Positions 40,975-53,408 of a DNA stretch of 64,000 nucleotides are shown in pieces. The notes under the pieces are model-generated. The model made no database searches, was not told the DNA's origin, and saw nothing but the letters and a program-made list of their open reading frames with translations. The stretch is from positions 1,054,001-1,118,000 of the forward strand of contig OY723308.1 of NCBI GenBank assembly GCA_963210315.1, in the 5' to 3' direction. The position numbers and the translations under genes were made by a program. Origin of the DNA: Rhynchopus euleeides. Its lineage: Eukaryota > Euglenozoa > Diplonemea > Diplonemida > Diplonemidae. Position 1 is the stretch's first letter. Every line of letters starts with the position of its first letter.

Positions 40975-41095
40975 AGGATTCAAGCACCCGGACTTCCCAA
41001 CTGGTCACCCACGTCAGTACTATCCAGGCCTGCTGGTGCTTAACTTCTCAAATCAGGCGGGATGAGGTGTATTCACCAGAGTATGGCCGAATCCT
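40975..41095 (-). rRNA. 5S rRNA sequence fused to the LINE-1 5' end
   Basis: Read on minus, it starts AGGATTCGGCCATACTCTGG and ends GGTGCTTGAATCCT, 121 nt. The ends AGGATTC and GAATCCT pair as helix I, and CTGGTG with CACCAG forms helix II. Conserved 5S blocks are in place: CGGCCATAC, GAAGTTAAGC, GGCCTGGATAGTACT, GGGTGACC and GGAA..CCGGGTGCT, including the internal A/IE/C-box promoter region. The 3' end is followed by eight A and GGGG, not by the T run that normally terminates 5S transcription, and the LINE-1 ORF1 ATG comes about 40 bases later. It is complete by eye; whether it makes ribosomal 5S RNA or serves as a LINE promoter is open. Confidence 0.9.
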
Positions 41096-44000
41096 GGAGG
41101 CCGCTGTGGGGCTCTTTGTTTCTCCCTCCACTCCCCTCCCCCCCCCCCCCGTGTATGGGGGAGGGGGCGGGTGTGGGTGTTCTTCCCCAATAATAATCCT
41201 GAAAGCCCCAAAATTCCTCACTCCCCCCCCCACTGCCTTCTCTCTTTCTCTTTCTATCGGAACAATAAGTGTTGTGTGAGGGGAGGGTGGTTGCAGAAAT
41301 TATACATGCGCCGCAAAGCGCGCATACGCGCGGGGTCAAGACGCAGACTACACACTCCCACCAAAGGTGTGCCAACACACCGAGAACGCGCCTCATATTT
41401 TTTGTCATTGCACAGGGGAATTATAGGCGACGCATCCAAACATGCGAGGGCCATCATCATCATCGTTCGCTTCTTGCCGAATCAAATGGTCGCTGTCTCA
41501 GCTGAAGATTTTGTTGAGGGGGTGGCATATTTTTCCCGGGTTTGGCGTACAAAACAGCGCCTCATCTGGTTCTTTTTTTTCCTGCTGTTCAGGCTACTTG
41601 GGGGGGAAGCTGGGTCTGCTCCAAAAAAAATACCCCCCCCAACCCAGCGTTGTCAAAATATTGACACGCTGGTGTAGCCGATCATCCCCTTTCCGGGACA
41701 GGGTGGTCTTTCCGCACACACTGAGCTTGGCCGCACGCCACACTTCCGCACACACTGCGATAAGCTTCGTGGCCTCGACTCTTCTGACCTTTCTTCTGAC
41801 TCGGCACACACCCCCCAGCAGAGTGTGGCTTGAGTAAAGCAAGAAGGAGGCCGGGGGGGGGGGGGGGGTGGCTCCTGCGTCCCCCATGACCTACCCCCTC
41901 CCCCCCTTCCCCCATTCCATCACCGCAGCCAGTGTTATGGTTTTGTGGAGCCGAAGGGCATCCGCTGTCCCTATCGACCCCACACACATGTGCCAGGCGT
42001 GGCCAGTGCCCTAGCAAAGGGTTATGGTTGCGCAGAACAAGCTGGTTTTTAAAACTTTCAGAATTGACCCCCCCCCCCTCCATCCCCTTCACGCGAGCAA
42101 ATATATATTATCCTTGGCGCGGTGCAAGTCGGACCCGAGAGTGCGCATTCCCCCCCCCTCTGTCTGTTGGGGTGGGGGGTGGGGGGTGCACAGTGTGGGA
42201 CAAACAAAAGCGCGCGCATCCACGATCACACCACCACAGCCCGCCATCATCGCCCCCCCCCCCCCCCCCTTTCCCCCCGCCCCATTCTCGCAGCTTTCCC
42301 CCATCGAACCAGCGGACCCTTCCAGTATCCACTTTTTTCCCCCCTCTCTCTGTCGCCTTTTGTTTTGCCTTCTCTTCCTTTCCCCCGTTTCCTCCTTACC
42401 CAAAAAGGACCCCAGCCCAGCCCCTCCACCACCCCGCCTCCAGAGACTTTTGAAGCAACAGCGGAATGCTGAGAACAAGGGTGTGTCGGCCCTCTGTTGT
42501 GTGCCCCGTTTCTGCACCGCACGTCAAAAGACATTGCCTTGTGAAAGGCTGTCCCACAGTATTTCTGCTGAGGGCAATAGCGGGTGTATGTGTGTGTTTT
42601 GTGTCACAGGTTTCATCAGAGAGATCACTCGGTCTGTGACGGCTGTGACGTACGCACTAAGCAGCAAGCAACTTTTAACTTGTGTGTGTGGGGTATGTGT
42701 TTGTCCAGCAGGGCTGCATCAGTTGCTTTTGTTGCCTGACTTCACCGGCACAAGGGCAAGCTGCACGAAACATACCTGTGGTTTTTGTGTGTCACGTGTG
42801 TGGGCCATCCCTCCCCTTCCAACCCACGTATGTCGGCGATGCTGCGCAGGAGGAACAGCGCGATCACTTCTGCCCCGGATTTGGCGCACACCGCAGCCTT
42901 ATCTATTCCACCCCCAATGCAAGGCACCGATTGCCTCTCCCACACACATCACACTGGGCATCACGCCGCAAAGCATGGCCGATCCACTCACGAGGTTATC
43001 GGAGACTGCCGGCGGTTTGAGTGAGGGAGAAAAGGTCGACTCTCAGGCAGGCCTTCCCCTTTCTCTCGAATTTGAACGATTTATTTGGGCGTGATGTGAG
43101 ATGGGAGGAGGGGGCAAGGTTTCTCCCCCCTCCCTTTCGGCGGCATGTCACCAGCGCCAGGACCTCTGGTGCCAGTTGCCGTGTGAATCTGGGGCCGATT
43201 ATACATCGGCATTCTTGAGTCACCCCCTTGCCCCCCTCCCCCGGACGAGGTATTTCCACCGAAAAAAGAATTTCTGACGCGAATTACATTCCCCCAGCAA
43301 CACCGCTATCCCCCCCACCCAAGACACACATATCTCAAACTACCTTGGCACCGCCATCATGAACGAATGATGTTTTTTTCAACTCACAGGGGGGTGATAT
43401 GTGTGCGCTGGCCAATTTTTAAGGCGGTGGTTGCTCTGAACGGGCTACATCACCCCCTCTCTGCCTCTGTTGTGGTGGAACAACAGTCGCCTTTTCTGTT
43501 TTTCTACCCCACTCCACCCCCCCCCCCCTATCCCCCTCCCCCCCAAACCGTCCGTGTTTTTCAATCCATCCGCAGCAACCCCGACGGCGCATGCAAGGCC
43601 CCCCCCCCCTCTCTCATTCTTGTGCTCCCTTCAAATTCGATTTCACTACCCCCCCTCTCTCCAACCCGCCATTGCTCTTCTTCACAGTAAACGTGGGAGA
43701 GGGTGGTTTCTTCAGTGGAGCGAGAAGGGTCGTAGTGGGCTTCTTTCGAGGGAGCAGCAGCACGCCAGCGGTATTTGTCAAGCGGTTTGCGGTTTTATTT
43801 TTGTCTGGGCGGAGTGGTGTCATCGCAACTGAAGGGTAATCGGGGCGAGGGACGAGGGGTGGGTGGGTGTGAGTGATGGAATGGAGTGAAGGAATTAGTC
43901 GGGGGGGGGGTGGGGGGAGGCGGGGAAGGTGTTGCCAGAAGAGAGCGGGGCGGCAGGGGGTGGGTCGGCGGGTGTGTGGGTGTGCGGGATTCTCTGCGCA

Positions 44001-47000
44001 GCTCGTAACTGTGTTGCGAGGAACCGAGGGGAAGGGCGGGGGCACATTGGAGGGTCGTGCTGGATCTCTGCCAGTTCAGAGCAAGCAAGGTTTCCAACTC
44101 AAAACACGCATCCGCTCATCTCCACACGCAGCCACGCCGAAGGGGGGTGGGTAGTGTCTAGACAGTCTATCTACTGATGGGCTGTATGACCCCTACGCAT
44201 CACCTCTTCGCCTCAAAACAGCGCATCGTTCCCCAAAAGAATCCCAGGCCTGCTTCTCCTGCCGGGTAGATCATCGGGTGAACGCAGAGTGGGGTAGAGT
44301 GCTGGAGGGGGCCCACGCCCTCGCAACACCTTCCACACCCCTCCCCTCAAGACACCCTATGTTTTTTTCTCATCGTTTCTTCGTTTATCACGCTTTCCTT
44401 CTGCATCATAGCCTGGAATGGGGTGAATGGGGGGTTGGCATAGTGTGAGTGTTGTGTGGGTGAGGGTGTGGGTCGGATGAGCGATTTCGCCCTTTGCGAC
44501 CCACTCTCACTCTCACGCACGCACGCACGCACGCACCCCTCCCCCCTATTTGTTGAGCTCCATCGTCCACCTTTCTCGTTTCTCTATCTCACTCGTTAGC
44601 ATTCATATACCCGCCTTTTCTTTAGCCCTGTCTCTCAGGCCGTTTGTGCGCACAGTAGCGAGCACCAAGTCTTCTTCGCGGTGGAAGCATTTGCATCGGC
44701 CACGACGAATCCGTCCCAAAAAGAATTCGTTCAAAGTCACAAAGAGACGGGGATGAGGAAATACCTCGGAATTGGGCTGCCTGCACAGAGTACCACAATG
44801 TATGCAGCGCAATCTTTCGACGTCCAGAAGTAGTTGTCGTTATTTCCGCTGCCCCCACCCCCCAAAAGGGGAATTATCTTTATTTGTACGGTTGTCGATC
44901 TGGGATGTTCTTCTCTTCAAAACTCTGACACCCTGCCGGTCCGTGCAACCAGCCGGCTGTGTGTGCCTACCTATCCTTCCCCCAGCAGGCCCATCGCAGG
45001 GCGGCAACGGTGAAGCTTGCAGCTCAACGGGCTGTGGCTGCAGCGCTCCCAGCACATATTGTGGCACCCTGCAGAACACCGCGAGTTTTAACCGGTGTTC
45101 TGCCTTTCTTTGTCATCCGGATCAGACATATTCTGCCTTTCCCCCACCCGCCCCCGTTTATCCGCCCCCCTCCACGCATCCACGATCCCCGTTGTGCCTT
45201 TCGAGCCGGAAGTACATTCGTCAGGAAGAAGAAGTCGTTCCCGGTGGATAAAAAGACCCGAAATAGCGGTTATTCAAATCCGTCAGAAACACAAACCAGC
45301 CTTGCCATGTGGTGGTATCCAGTTCAGCAGCAGGTTTCGATGTGGAGCTCCAGGAGTCTTGTTCCGCATAGCCCGTTGGTTGGTTTTCGTTCTGGTTGCG
45401 CTCGGTACGGTGTAGTTTTGTCACCGGGTCCCTTCTTTCCACCGGATTTAAATTTCCAGGAGAGTTTGAAACGCAGCGGGGAATTCGCCATGGAGAGAGA
45501 AGAGAGAGGGATAAACGATGCAGATGCACCGACATCGGAAACGCCCCATCATCCCCCCGCCCTCGTACAGAGCTCAACAAAACTCACGATTTTCCATCAA
45601 AGTTCTTACCTTGTCTAGGAAGGAGGTTCCTTCATTTATTCGATTCCTATCGACTTTCTCTGCATATCGCCGCAAATGTGATGTTGTCGTCACATACAAT
45701 TATTTGGTCGTGTATTTCCACATCAGCTGTTCTGTTGTTGTTGTCGTCGTCGCTGATGCTGCCGTTCTCTATTATGAGTTTTGAAGTTGAATTTCACTGC
45801 CATATCAGGAAAAATCTTTCAGTTTATTTTGTGTTCGGCACACCTTCCATCACTGCCCTCTCCCCCACACCCATCACACCCCAACCCCAATGCAATAAAC
45901 CGCGCGGCCTGTCCTCCGAGGAGAGGGCCACCCCACAGCGATCGGGAAACCGTGAAATGCCATCAATACCCACAGTCAGAATCAAAAAATGGAAAAGGCG
46001 TCACTGTCCCTGGTCGTGCCACACGTCAGGTTGGTGGTTGGCGATGCCAAAGAAAATATTTCCCCTGCCGTTGCGAGAATCGCGGCTTCATCGTTTTGAA
46101 CGATTTTGAAATCGTTCAAAATTGTTCAAATCGTTCACACATGGCGATCCCACGCATGTGGCGTGCAGTGTGGTTTGCGGGTTTGCGATACGGAGACGCA
46201 AGATCTGCCAAGCAACTTTTCCAAAGTCGTTCCATCAATCAGCCTCTGTATGTTTCGCGTCATGGCTGTCTGCTTGCCCGGCTGACTACAAACGAAAAAA
46301 ACGTTGGACGGGACGTGTCTGGTTTGTTCCGCAGAAGTCGGGACATTCACCGAGGCAACCTTCCCCGGGTGCACGGGAGCAGTTTCCCCCGAGCATCGTC
46401 AAGAAGAAGGGAACATGCGCCGGTTCGAGATGGGTTTTCGGGGTGATGACAGGAAGGACAGGGTCGCCCACCCGCCCTGCCTCAGGCCCTTGCCAAAGGT
46501 TGGGCAACAGAATTGAATCAGGAACAATGCCAAAGGGCGGGGTGGGGTGGGTGGGGTGAGAGAGAGCGGGTGTGTGTGGTTCACGCGGGCCTGTGTGCCC
46601 GAAGAACAGAGGGCAAACAAAAAACTCACGCTGCCCGCACATCGTTTCTAGCTGCGCAAGTTTATCTTATTTTGGGGGGTGGTCCTCACTTCCTTCGATT
46701 CTTCCTCGTTAATGTCTCCTGTAAGGGAGAGGGTAGGGGTGGGTGTGTGGTCTTCGCGCAGTGGAATCAATCGGCAAAACGTTTTTTGGCGTATTTCCTC
46801 ACAAAAGGTGAAAATCACTAAAGAAAAGAAATCGCATAATTTTTTTCGGACACACCGTCGCAACGACCCCCTCCGACGTCGCTCGTTTCTTCGCGGGTTG
46901 GAGAGGACGCACAAAATGCGAAACGGGCGATGAAGCAAAACGTTTTCTGCTTGAGGCTAACCCAGCTAACCCGGCTCAGGTTCCAAGCTTATCCAGGCAG

Positions 47001-50000
47001 GAATGTGCACCTGGGGCCATCTGCCAGAACATGCGGTGCGAGGGGGGGAGTCAGCATGCATGCGCGTGCACTCCGGCACGCGCAAAATTCAAGAACAAAA
47101 CCACCCCGGGCCCTGGGGTTCTTCAGAGAGAGTGCGTTATTCACAGCCCCCTTGTGTGAAGGCTGTGAAACAAACAACTGTGCTGATCAAAAGCCGTTCC
47201 CCTCTCCCACCCCACCCCCTCCTCCTCCTCTTCCTCTTCCTCACCCTCACTCTCACGCACACTCATCGGGGCAGGCAGGGCGGTTGGTTGATCCACGCGG
47301 CGCTGGTTGCCTCATTTTGTACACCGGGTGTGCGAATGGGGTCGGAACTTTGCGAAGCCCACGTGGATCCCATTCCGGCTGATGCACCTTCTCTGTTGGA
47401 CGCAACATCGAAATTGGTTTGTTGCAAAGAAGGGGACTGTTTTGTTCTGTGCGTCACTGCGCACACAGCGGCTGCTGGGGGCAAACCAAGTTCTCTTCTA
47501 TCTCTCTGTCTCTCTCACTATCTGAAGTGCTTGGCACTGTGACGCTGGCGTGCTGCCTCCCTGAAGCTTTGAAGCACCAGCCGATGCAGGCATAGACCAA
47601 ATCAAGCGTCACGATTCACTATCTCCCACCCCCTATCTCACATACCGTTCCCTTTGTCTCTCATTCTCAACAGCGCGACAGCGCGCCGCCTTGGCGTGCT
47701 GCGCCTCTGATGCGCCCTTCTTCCTCTTTTCATTTGTGTGTCCGGGGTATTTTTCCCCCAGCCGAGCAGTGGCTGATGCCTTCTCAGACTGGGGGTGGGG
47801 TTGTGTGGTGTGGGTGTGGGTGTGGCTTGCGCTGAAGGCCTGCCGGCCTTCAGTGCAAGCGGGTTCACAGAGAGGGGGGTGTGTCACTCGTTGCCCTGCG
47901 TTGGGGCAGATGCATTCCCCTCCGGAGCAGTGAGACTGCGGCAGTGAGGAAGGAATTCCTCAAAAAAAAAGGCAGTCCGCTCCCTGGCAAGCCGATTGGA
48001 GGGGTGGGGGGTGGGTTTTGATAGCCCGGTGTTACACTCTTCTCAGCGACGTCCTTTCTGAATCTGCCTCTCCTTTTCTTTCCTCCTCGTGTAGTTTTCT
48101 GTTGTATTTTGACTGGTTTGTGTAAGGGCTGTTGCATTTGCTTCGTGATCAGGCGAAATACAACCCCTTCTTTCTTTCAGACTTTTTTTTTGCACAAACA
48201 CACGCTCGGGAAGTGCAGCAAAATTCCATCACCTTCACAGTTGACTCACAGGTGATAACCTGACACGGTTTTGAAACGGGGGCCTTCGCTCCCCTCACAC
48301 AACAGCGTTCGTATCCTGCACACACATGCACTCGCAGGACTGTTCGTTCAGACAAAGAACGGAACTCTTTCAAAGGCGGGGGTCTTCGCTAGTGGCAAAT
48401 TTCTGGCCAAATTCGGTGTTGTTTCTAATTCCTCCTTTCAATCGGAGGAACCGCACCCAAAAAAAATGCGCCGTTTCGAACACCGTAGCGAGGAGGCCCC
48501 CAAAAAAAGTCGTTTTTTTCCTCGATCTCCACATGTTCCCCTGCCTTCTCCCTCCTATGTGCCACAAATGGCACTTCAGTTTTGTGTAACGACCGATCAG
48601 CGGAGCGGGCAGGGTAAGCGTGACAAGGTGAGCAGGGTGTGTGTGTGTGTGGTTATGAAGTTTTAAGGCGGTGTCGCCCTGCACGGGCAGTAGCACCTCC
48701 CCTTCAGTATCGCACTCCCGAAGGATTCCCCAACACGACGTGACACCGGTTTCGACGCGTACTCTTCGTACCCCTCCCCCCGGCCGCGTCTCTTCAGCGA
48801 AGAACCGGGGATAATCGGACCAGGGCTAGCTAAACCCTGGTGGTGTCACGGGTGGGGTTGGAGAGGGAGAAAAAGGAAGAAATGAAGTTGCGAAAAAGTC
48901 AAACACTGACACGTGAAATCAATAAAAAGGGTGGTATATATCGCCCCCTTGCTGCGACGAAGACACTAAATAGTCAGGCCGCTTCAAGAGTCTTGAGGGC
49001 TTGAAGGAAGAAACAGGTTGCTGATGAGTCTCAGGAGCAGGCACCTTTTGTCCGCCCACATGACCTTCGCCCCAAGGCGAACCTCGTCCAGCTTGGCTCG
49101 ATCGCCACAGAGAAGGGGATCATTCTCCGCTGTGGTGAACATCTTAAAAACCGAGGGTGCAGAGGTGGGGCAGCCCACTGGTGCGACAGCAGGCCGCCCC
49201 CGGATAGCTATAACTAGTGTGTGTGTGTGTGTGTGTGGGAGGGGGTGGGGAGTCTACTGGGGCAGTGCCCTTTGCAAAACAATAGGCTTGCGTTTCGTTT
49301 TGCCTTTTGTTTTTTTAGCGCTTACTGTTCGCTGCTCCACATTCTACTCCCCCCACCCCCTTTCTCTCCTTTCCACCCTTTCATCCCCGTTCGAGGGCCT
49401 GACCTTCCTACCTTGCCTCCGCACCTCTATAAGTTATTCTAGAGCTCGTCTTTCAGAAGAGAGAGCGCACGCTTCTACCTTTCTTCCTTCCCCCCTCCCC
49501 CTTCTTTTTCTTGCTGTCCTGACCTCGCATGCTCTCTTCTCCCTCGAGAATAAGCTATAGCTGCTCCCACACCCTCCACTCCCCTCCCAGCGTCACCACT
49601 TGGGAAGAGCGTTTTTTTTATCATAGCTTAGCTAGCTTTTTGAACTGAATTCTCCTGGGGAGGCGGGGTGGTTCTCCAGGCTGTGTGGTGTGGCAGTGGC
49701 CACCCTCAGCAAAGGCACTGCAGCCCTCGGGTAGTATGACACGGCGATACACTTTGGTAGTTTGCCCCCACCCACCCACCCACACACACGCACCCTCTCT
49801 CTCTCTCTCTCTCACGTGAATCTTTTGGACAATGTTTCTGGCTCGTCGCAGGCCCCACACCGTAATGGCGATCGACGCACCGCTCGGAGGCACCTACGGT
49901 GCCTCTGATGGCAAGGAGCATCGCCCTTGGGTGGGTGGGTGGATGGGTAGGTGTGTGTACGGCAGTAGATGCCCACATCAACAAAGAGAAGAGCAGGAAG

Positions 50001-50413
50001 GTGTGCCTCGGTATGCCGTGGGAGAGCATGTGGCTTTTTGTGCAGTGGTCACTCGTAGGCTTCTGTACGATGCAGGGCCCGCTAATCAAACATTGCCAAC
50101 GAGAAAGTGTGTGAAATGTGTGGATGTACGAACGAACGGCTCGCCCCACCCCCACACACCCCCACCAAGCACAGCACAGCGTGCCTCTGCCCCGCCGAAA
50201 GCTTCTGCCGCAAGCCCAAGCCGGGTGGCATTGCCACCCGGTGGCTATGGTATACAGGTTGCAGTATTGAGGGGGTGGCCAAACACCCCCCGCTTCGTGC
50301 ATAGTGTTTTCCCAGCATTTTCTGAACACGATTTGGACGCGTGTCATGCAATGGGGGACTCACAAGATTGCGCAGGCGTGGGGTACTGTGTTGGCCAGGC
50401 TTGGAGGGGGGGG
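41096..50413. other. Long spacer without a recognised gene
   Basis: Over 9 kb of C-rich, CT-rich and CA/GT-rich sequence with many homopolymer runs (for example 41137-41150, 42256-42270, 49217-49236). ORFs such as 42024-43094 (356 codons) are Pro/Ser/His-rich by composition and show no domain. AATCGTTC words cluster near 46095-46136 as an inverted pair. Genes with many small introns could be missed by eye. Confidence 0.35.
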
Positions 50414-50600
50414 AAGGTGTTGAGGTGTTGAGGTGTTGGGTTAGCCTTTCTTGCGCTTACCACGGAGAGCTGCACGCCTGATGTATGAAGAAGCATGGCG
50501 TGTGCCTCGGTGTATCGTGGAGGTGGGTGTGTGTGTGTGTAGTGATAGTGGTTTTAAGTGGGTAACCCTGCGCGGATCTGTGCCCACTCCCCGCCCACCC

Positions 50601-53402
50601 CTACGTCACAGCGGATGCCCCACTCGGGTTAGAGTGTGGGGCCAACTCAGTGCCACTCCGAGGAGGGCGTGAGGCATAGCCAGCGTGGTGCGTGCCGCAA
50701 CAGTGTGTGAGTGATTTCGCACTGCTGTGGCAGTCCCCGCACCGGCCCATGCGATGCGTCTTGCAAAATTCCATGGTGACTTGCAAGCCGTCGTTCTTCC
50801 CGTGGTGGTCCCGGCAGCAGTCCTCTTCCGAGAGGCGCCGGCGCCGGCAGTCCACGCAGCGGGGTTTCCAGTGCAGAGCGCAGGTAAGCATCTTCGCGTT
50901 CCGTCTGGCTCCAGGGGGGGCAGTCCGGGGAGCAGCGCCCCGTCGTTCCCATGACCGTCCTGTCCGGGCGTTGGCTTGCCGGCTGCTGGCAGTCCATTGC
51001 TGGGCCGCTTGCTGCCACCCCTCTGGGTAGTGGGGCTGCGGTGCGAAGGTTGCGGCCCACGCCATGCCGCGGGAGTGGAAGGCTGTGTCCCGCTGGTTCA
51101 AGCCCGGGCCTGCCGTGTGCGCTTGGAGGCTGCGCATCACCGACTCGGTGGCTGGGCTGAGCTGGGCTCTCCTGGACAGGCCCCCTGCCACGGTTCCCCC
51201 GATCGCGGTGAGGACAGTGGAGCTCGCAGTGTGGCCACAGTGCCATGGTTGCTTGGAAGTCTTGCGCACCACCTCGCAGAGCTGCCTCAACGAGTGAGCC
51301 TTGCCCAGGATGCTCTTCTGGAAGGCTGCGAAGTCCTGCCGCAGCTGCTCCTGCGAGGTCTCCCCCTGCCTCTCAGCCTCGTCCATGGCGGCGTTGCTCA
51401 GGGCGTCCGCATCGACGTTGAGTTCCCTTTTCACGTGCTCATACGTAAGGGTGATCCGGGGCCCGAGGTCGGCAGCCAGCCGTGCCGTGCTGAGGAAGAG
51501 GGGGCGGAGGGATTTATCGCGGCAAACCGCTTCCCCTTTTAGGTGTCGCAGCACCACCTGCGAGTCACCCCGCACCGTAACGTTCCCCTCAGGGGGCGGG
51601 TCGCCCCTTCTGAGCAGCCGTAGGCCCGCCCGAACCCCTTCGTACTCAGCGATGTTGTTGCTGCGTACGTTCAGCAGAGGGAGGATCTCTTCCGACACCT
51701 TGAGGCCGTCTCGGTAGAGCACCGCACCTGCACCCGCCAGGGCGAAGGGGGTGCCGTTGTCCCTTGCTCCGCCGTCGAAGTAGAGGGTGAGCCCCGGGGA
51801 TGCGCCCTCGGGGATGCGTGGGCGGGCCTCCCGCGGCCCCCTCTCAGGGGGGTCAGGTGTGTGGGGGCGGATGCGGCGCGTTTCGACTTCTGGGAGGGTG
51901 AGGCCGGTCGACAGCTCGAAGTCGACAGCCAACTCCATGAGGGTCACGGTGTGCTCCCCTCCCTGCGGCCCCCATTTCAGGCCCCGCAGCCAGTCGCAGA
52001 GGGCCACCCACAGCTCCGGGGGGCGCTTGCCCCACGTCTGTTTGACAGTGGACGGCGCCCGCACAGGGATGCAGGCCTGTTCGGGGTTGGGTGTGCACCA
52101 CCCCCATGGATAGTGAAGGGTGCGGTGGTGGCGCGCGGAGCGGTCGAGCAGTCCATCTTTCTCCTGCCGCGCCGAGAGGATTGCAATGAAGTAGCGGTGC
52201 AGCTGCGCCACTATATCCACCCTGCGTGCGAAGGATAGTGGCAGGGGCTGCCTGTCCTCCGGGATGCCGTGTCTAAAGGCGGGCGCCACCCCGCATAACG
52301 CCAAGCAAGGTGGCCAGGTTGACCGGTCCACAGCCGTAATGGGGTGGTTTTGTCGGATTGGGTCCCACGCGGAGCACTCCCACCATAGGTGCATCACCGT
52401 CTCGGGGGTGCCTGCGTTGCAGTATCGGCAGATCCCGCCCTGCCCCGTGCGCCCTCGGACAGGCACCGCCCCTGCAATGACGGAACGAAGGAGGCCCCGT
52501 TGGTATCCCGTGACCGCGGCGCCCTCTCCCTCCAGGACGCAGCGTGTGGCTTGCCCGTCGATGCCGTGCTGAGCGCCCGCAAAGTCGTCACGACGACCAG
52601 CCAGCGCCTTGGCCACCTGTGTACGTAGGGCCTGGCGGAGGTCATGAGCGAAGATCCCCCATCCGCTCGTTGTTGCTGCGGTGGGGTCGAAGACTATGCT
52701 CCGTCCCGCTTCATCAGTGTAAGATAGGGTGGTCGCCGTGCTCCAGCTCCATCCTATCCACCGAAGGGCCGCTCGGAAAAGCGCGAAGGGGCCTGTCCCT
52801 GTAAGCCTCACTCTGCTATCCCAAGCCGTCTCAGACAGAACCCTGCAGCGGCCCCACTTCTTGACCTGCATGGCCCAGGTGGTGATCTGCCGGTAGCGGG
52901 GGGCGACGGCGGGGTCCACCCGATGTGCATGGTGGAGGACATCCAGCACAGCCTCCCGCGCCCTGCGGGGGGGTCCGGACCACAGCGCGGCGACGAAGAG
53001 CCCCCTCCATCGCCTGATGTCGGCGTCCTCCCAGCGGGTGACCAGGGCGTCGTAGTAGAGCCTGGACCCCGCTGTCATCGCTGCTGCCTGCCCCTTCCAC
53101 TGCACCGGTAGGGGCAGTGCCGAGGTCCTGCGCAGGTTCTGCTCTGCGCCCTCTTTTCGGCGGGCGACGCGCTCCGATTTGGGCACCTCGGGTCCCTCGA
53201 GCGGGCGCGCATGCAGCATGGCCCCGAGGCAGTCGAAGCTATCGCGCTGTCGAAGGGGGGTAGCCGTGCCGTCCCGTGTCCGGTAGACTATCGGGGTCAA
53301 CGGCTCGGGGGACGTCGAGAAGACATGTGACTTGACCTCTGCGCATATTACCATCCCGGTATCGTGGGAGAAATCTGCAGAGTCATCCACCACTGCTTGC
53401 AA
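50601..53402 (-). pseudogene. LINE-2 ORF2 fragment: RT thumb, zinc knuckle, RNase H, tandem Cys/His modules
   Basis: 933 open codons; the first Met is not a true start because the catalytic palm is missing. Residues 1-65 match the segment after the RT active site (CAEVKSHVF, DCLGAML). C325, C328, H338 and C343 form a C-x2-C-x9-H-x4-C knuckle (CRYCNAGT...HLWWEC). RNase H spans about 538-670 (LYFDGGARDNG, NNIAEYEGVRAGL, VRGDSQVV, HVKRELNVDADALSN) and is closer to bacterial/plant RNase HI than that of LINE-1. The tail carries two modules C-x2-H-x4-C-x2-C-x9-C-C-x2-H-H. The remaining frame is intact, so truncation was probably at insertion and recent. Confidence 0.75.
50685..50882 (-). other. Tandem 27-residue Cys/His modules at the LINE-2 C-terminus
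   Basis: Module 1 (50802-50882) has CALH, CVDC, then CCRDHH; module 2 (50685-50765) has CKTH, CGDC, then CCGTHH. Both have exactly the same spacing, C-x2-H-x4-C-x2-C-x9-C-C-x2-H-H, enough ligands for two metal ions per module. Confidence 0.75.
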
Positions 53403-53408
53403 GGTCCT

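Larger units (their letters stand above)
34834..41095 (-). mobile_element. LINE-1: apparently full-length non-LTR retrotransposon with 5S rRNA head
   Basis: Minus strand order: 5S rRNA sequence (40975-41095), short leader, ORF1 (40935-39169), UGA then 2A and ORF2 (to 35203), 3' UTR of about 360 bp and a tail of AAATCGTTCA-type units (about 34834-34856). Domain order (ORF1, APE endonuclease, reverse transcriptase, RNase H, Cys/His knuckle) places it with the RNase H-bearing I/Ingi-like group. No LTRs and no clear target duplication were found. Both frames are open, so it may be capable of activity. Related truncated copies lie at 25953 and 59462. Confidence 0.85.
50415..53408 (-). mobile_element. 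LINE-2: 5'-truncated non-LTR retrotransposon
   Basis: The coding part starts abruptly inside the reverse transcriptase just after the position of the catalytic YADD, next to a GT run at about 53407-53424. It continues through a zinc knuckle, RNase H and a C-terminal Cys/His region to a stop at 50601. About 185 bp of 3' sequence ends in three copies of CAACACCT (plus-strand AGGTGTTG, about 50415-50440), a tail different from LINE-1. No 5' half is present. Confidence 0.7.

Noticed and set aside
42024-43094. 356-codon ORF in the 41-50 kb spacer
   Set aside because: Pro/His/Ser-rich composition follows from C runs; no domain and no codon periodicity apparent by eye. The same applies to 21436-22629.
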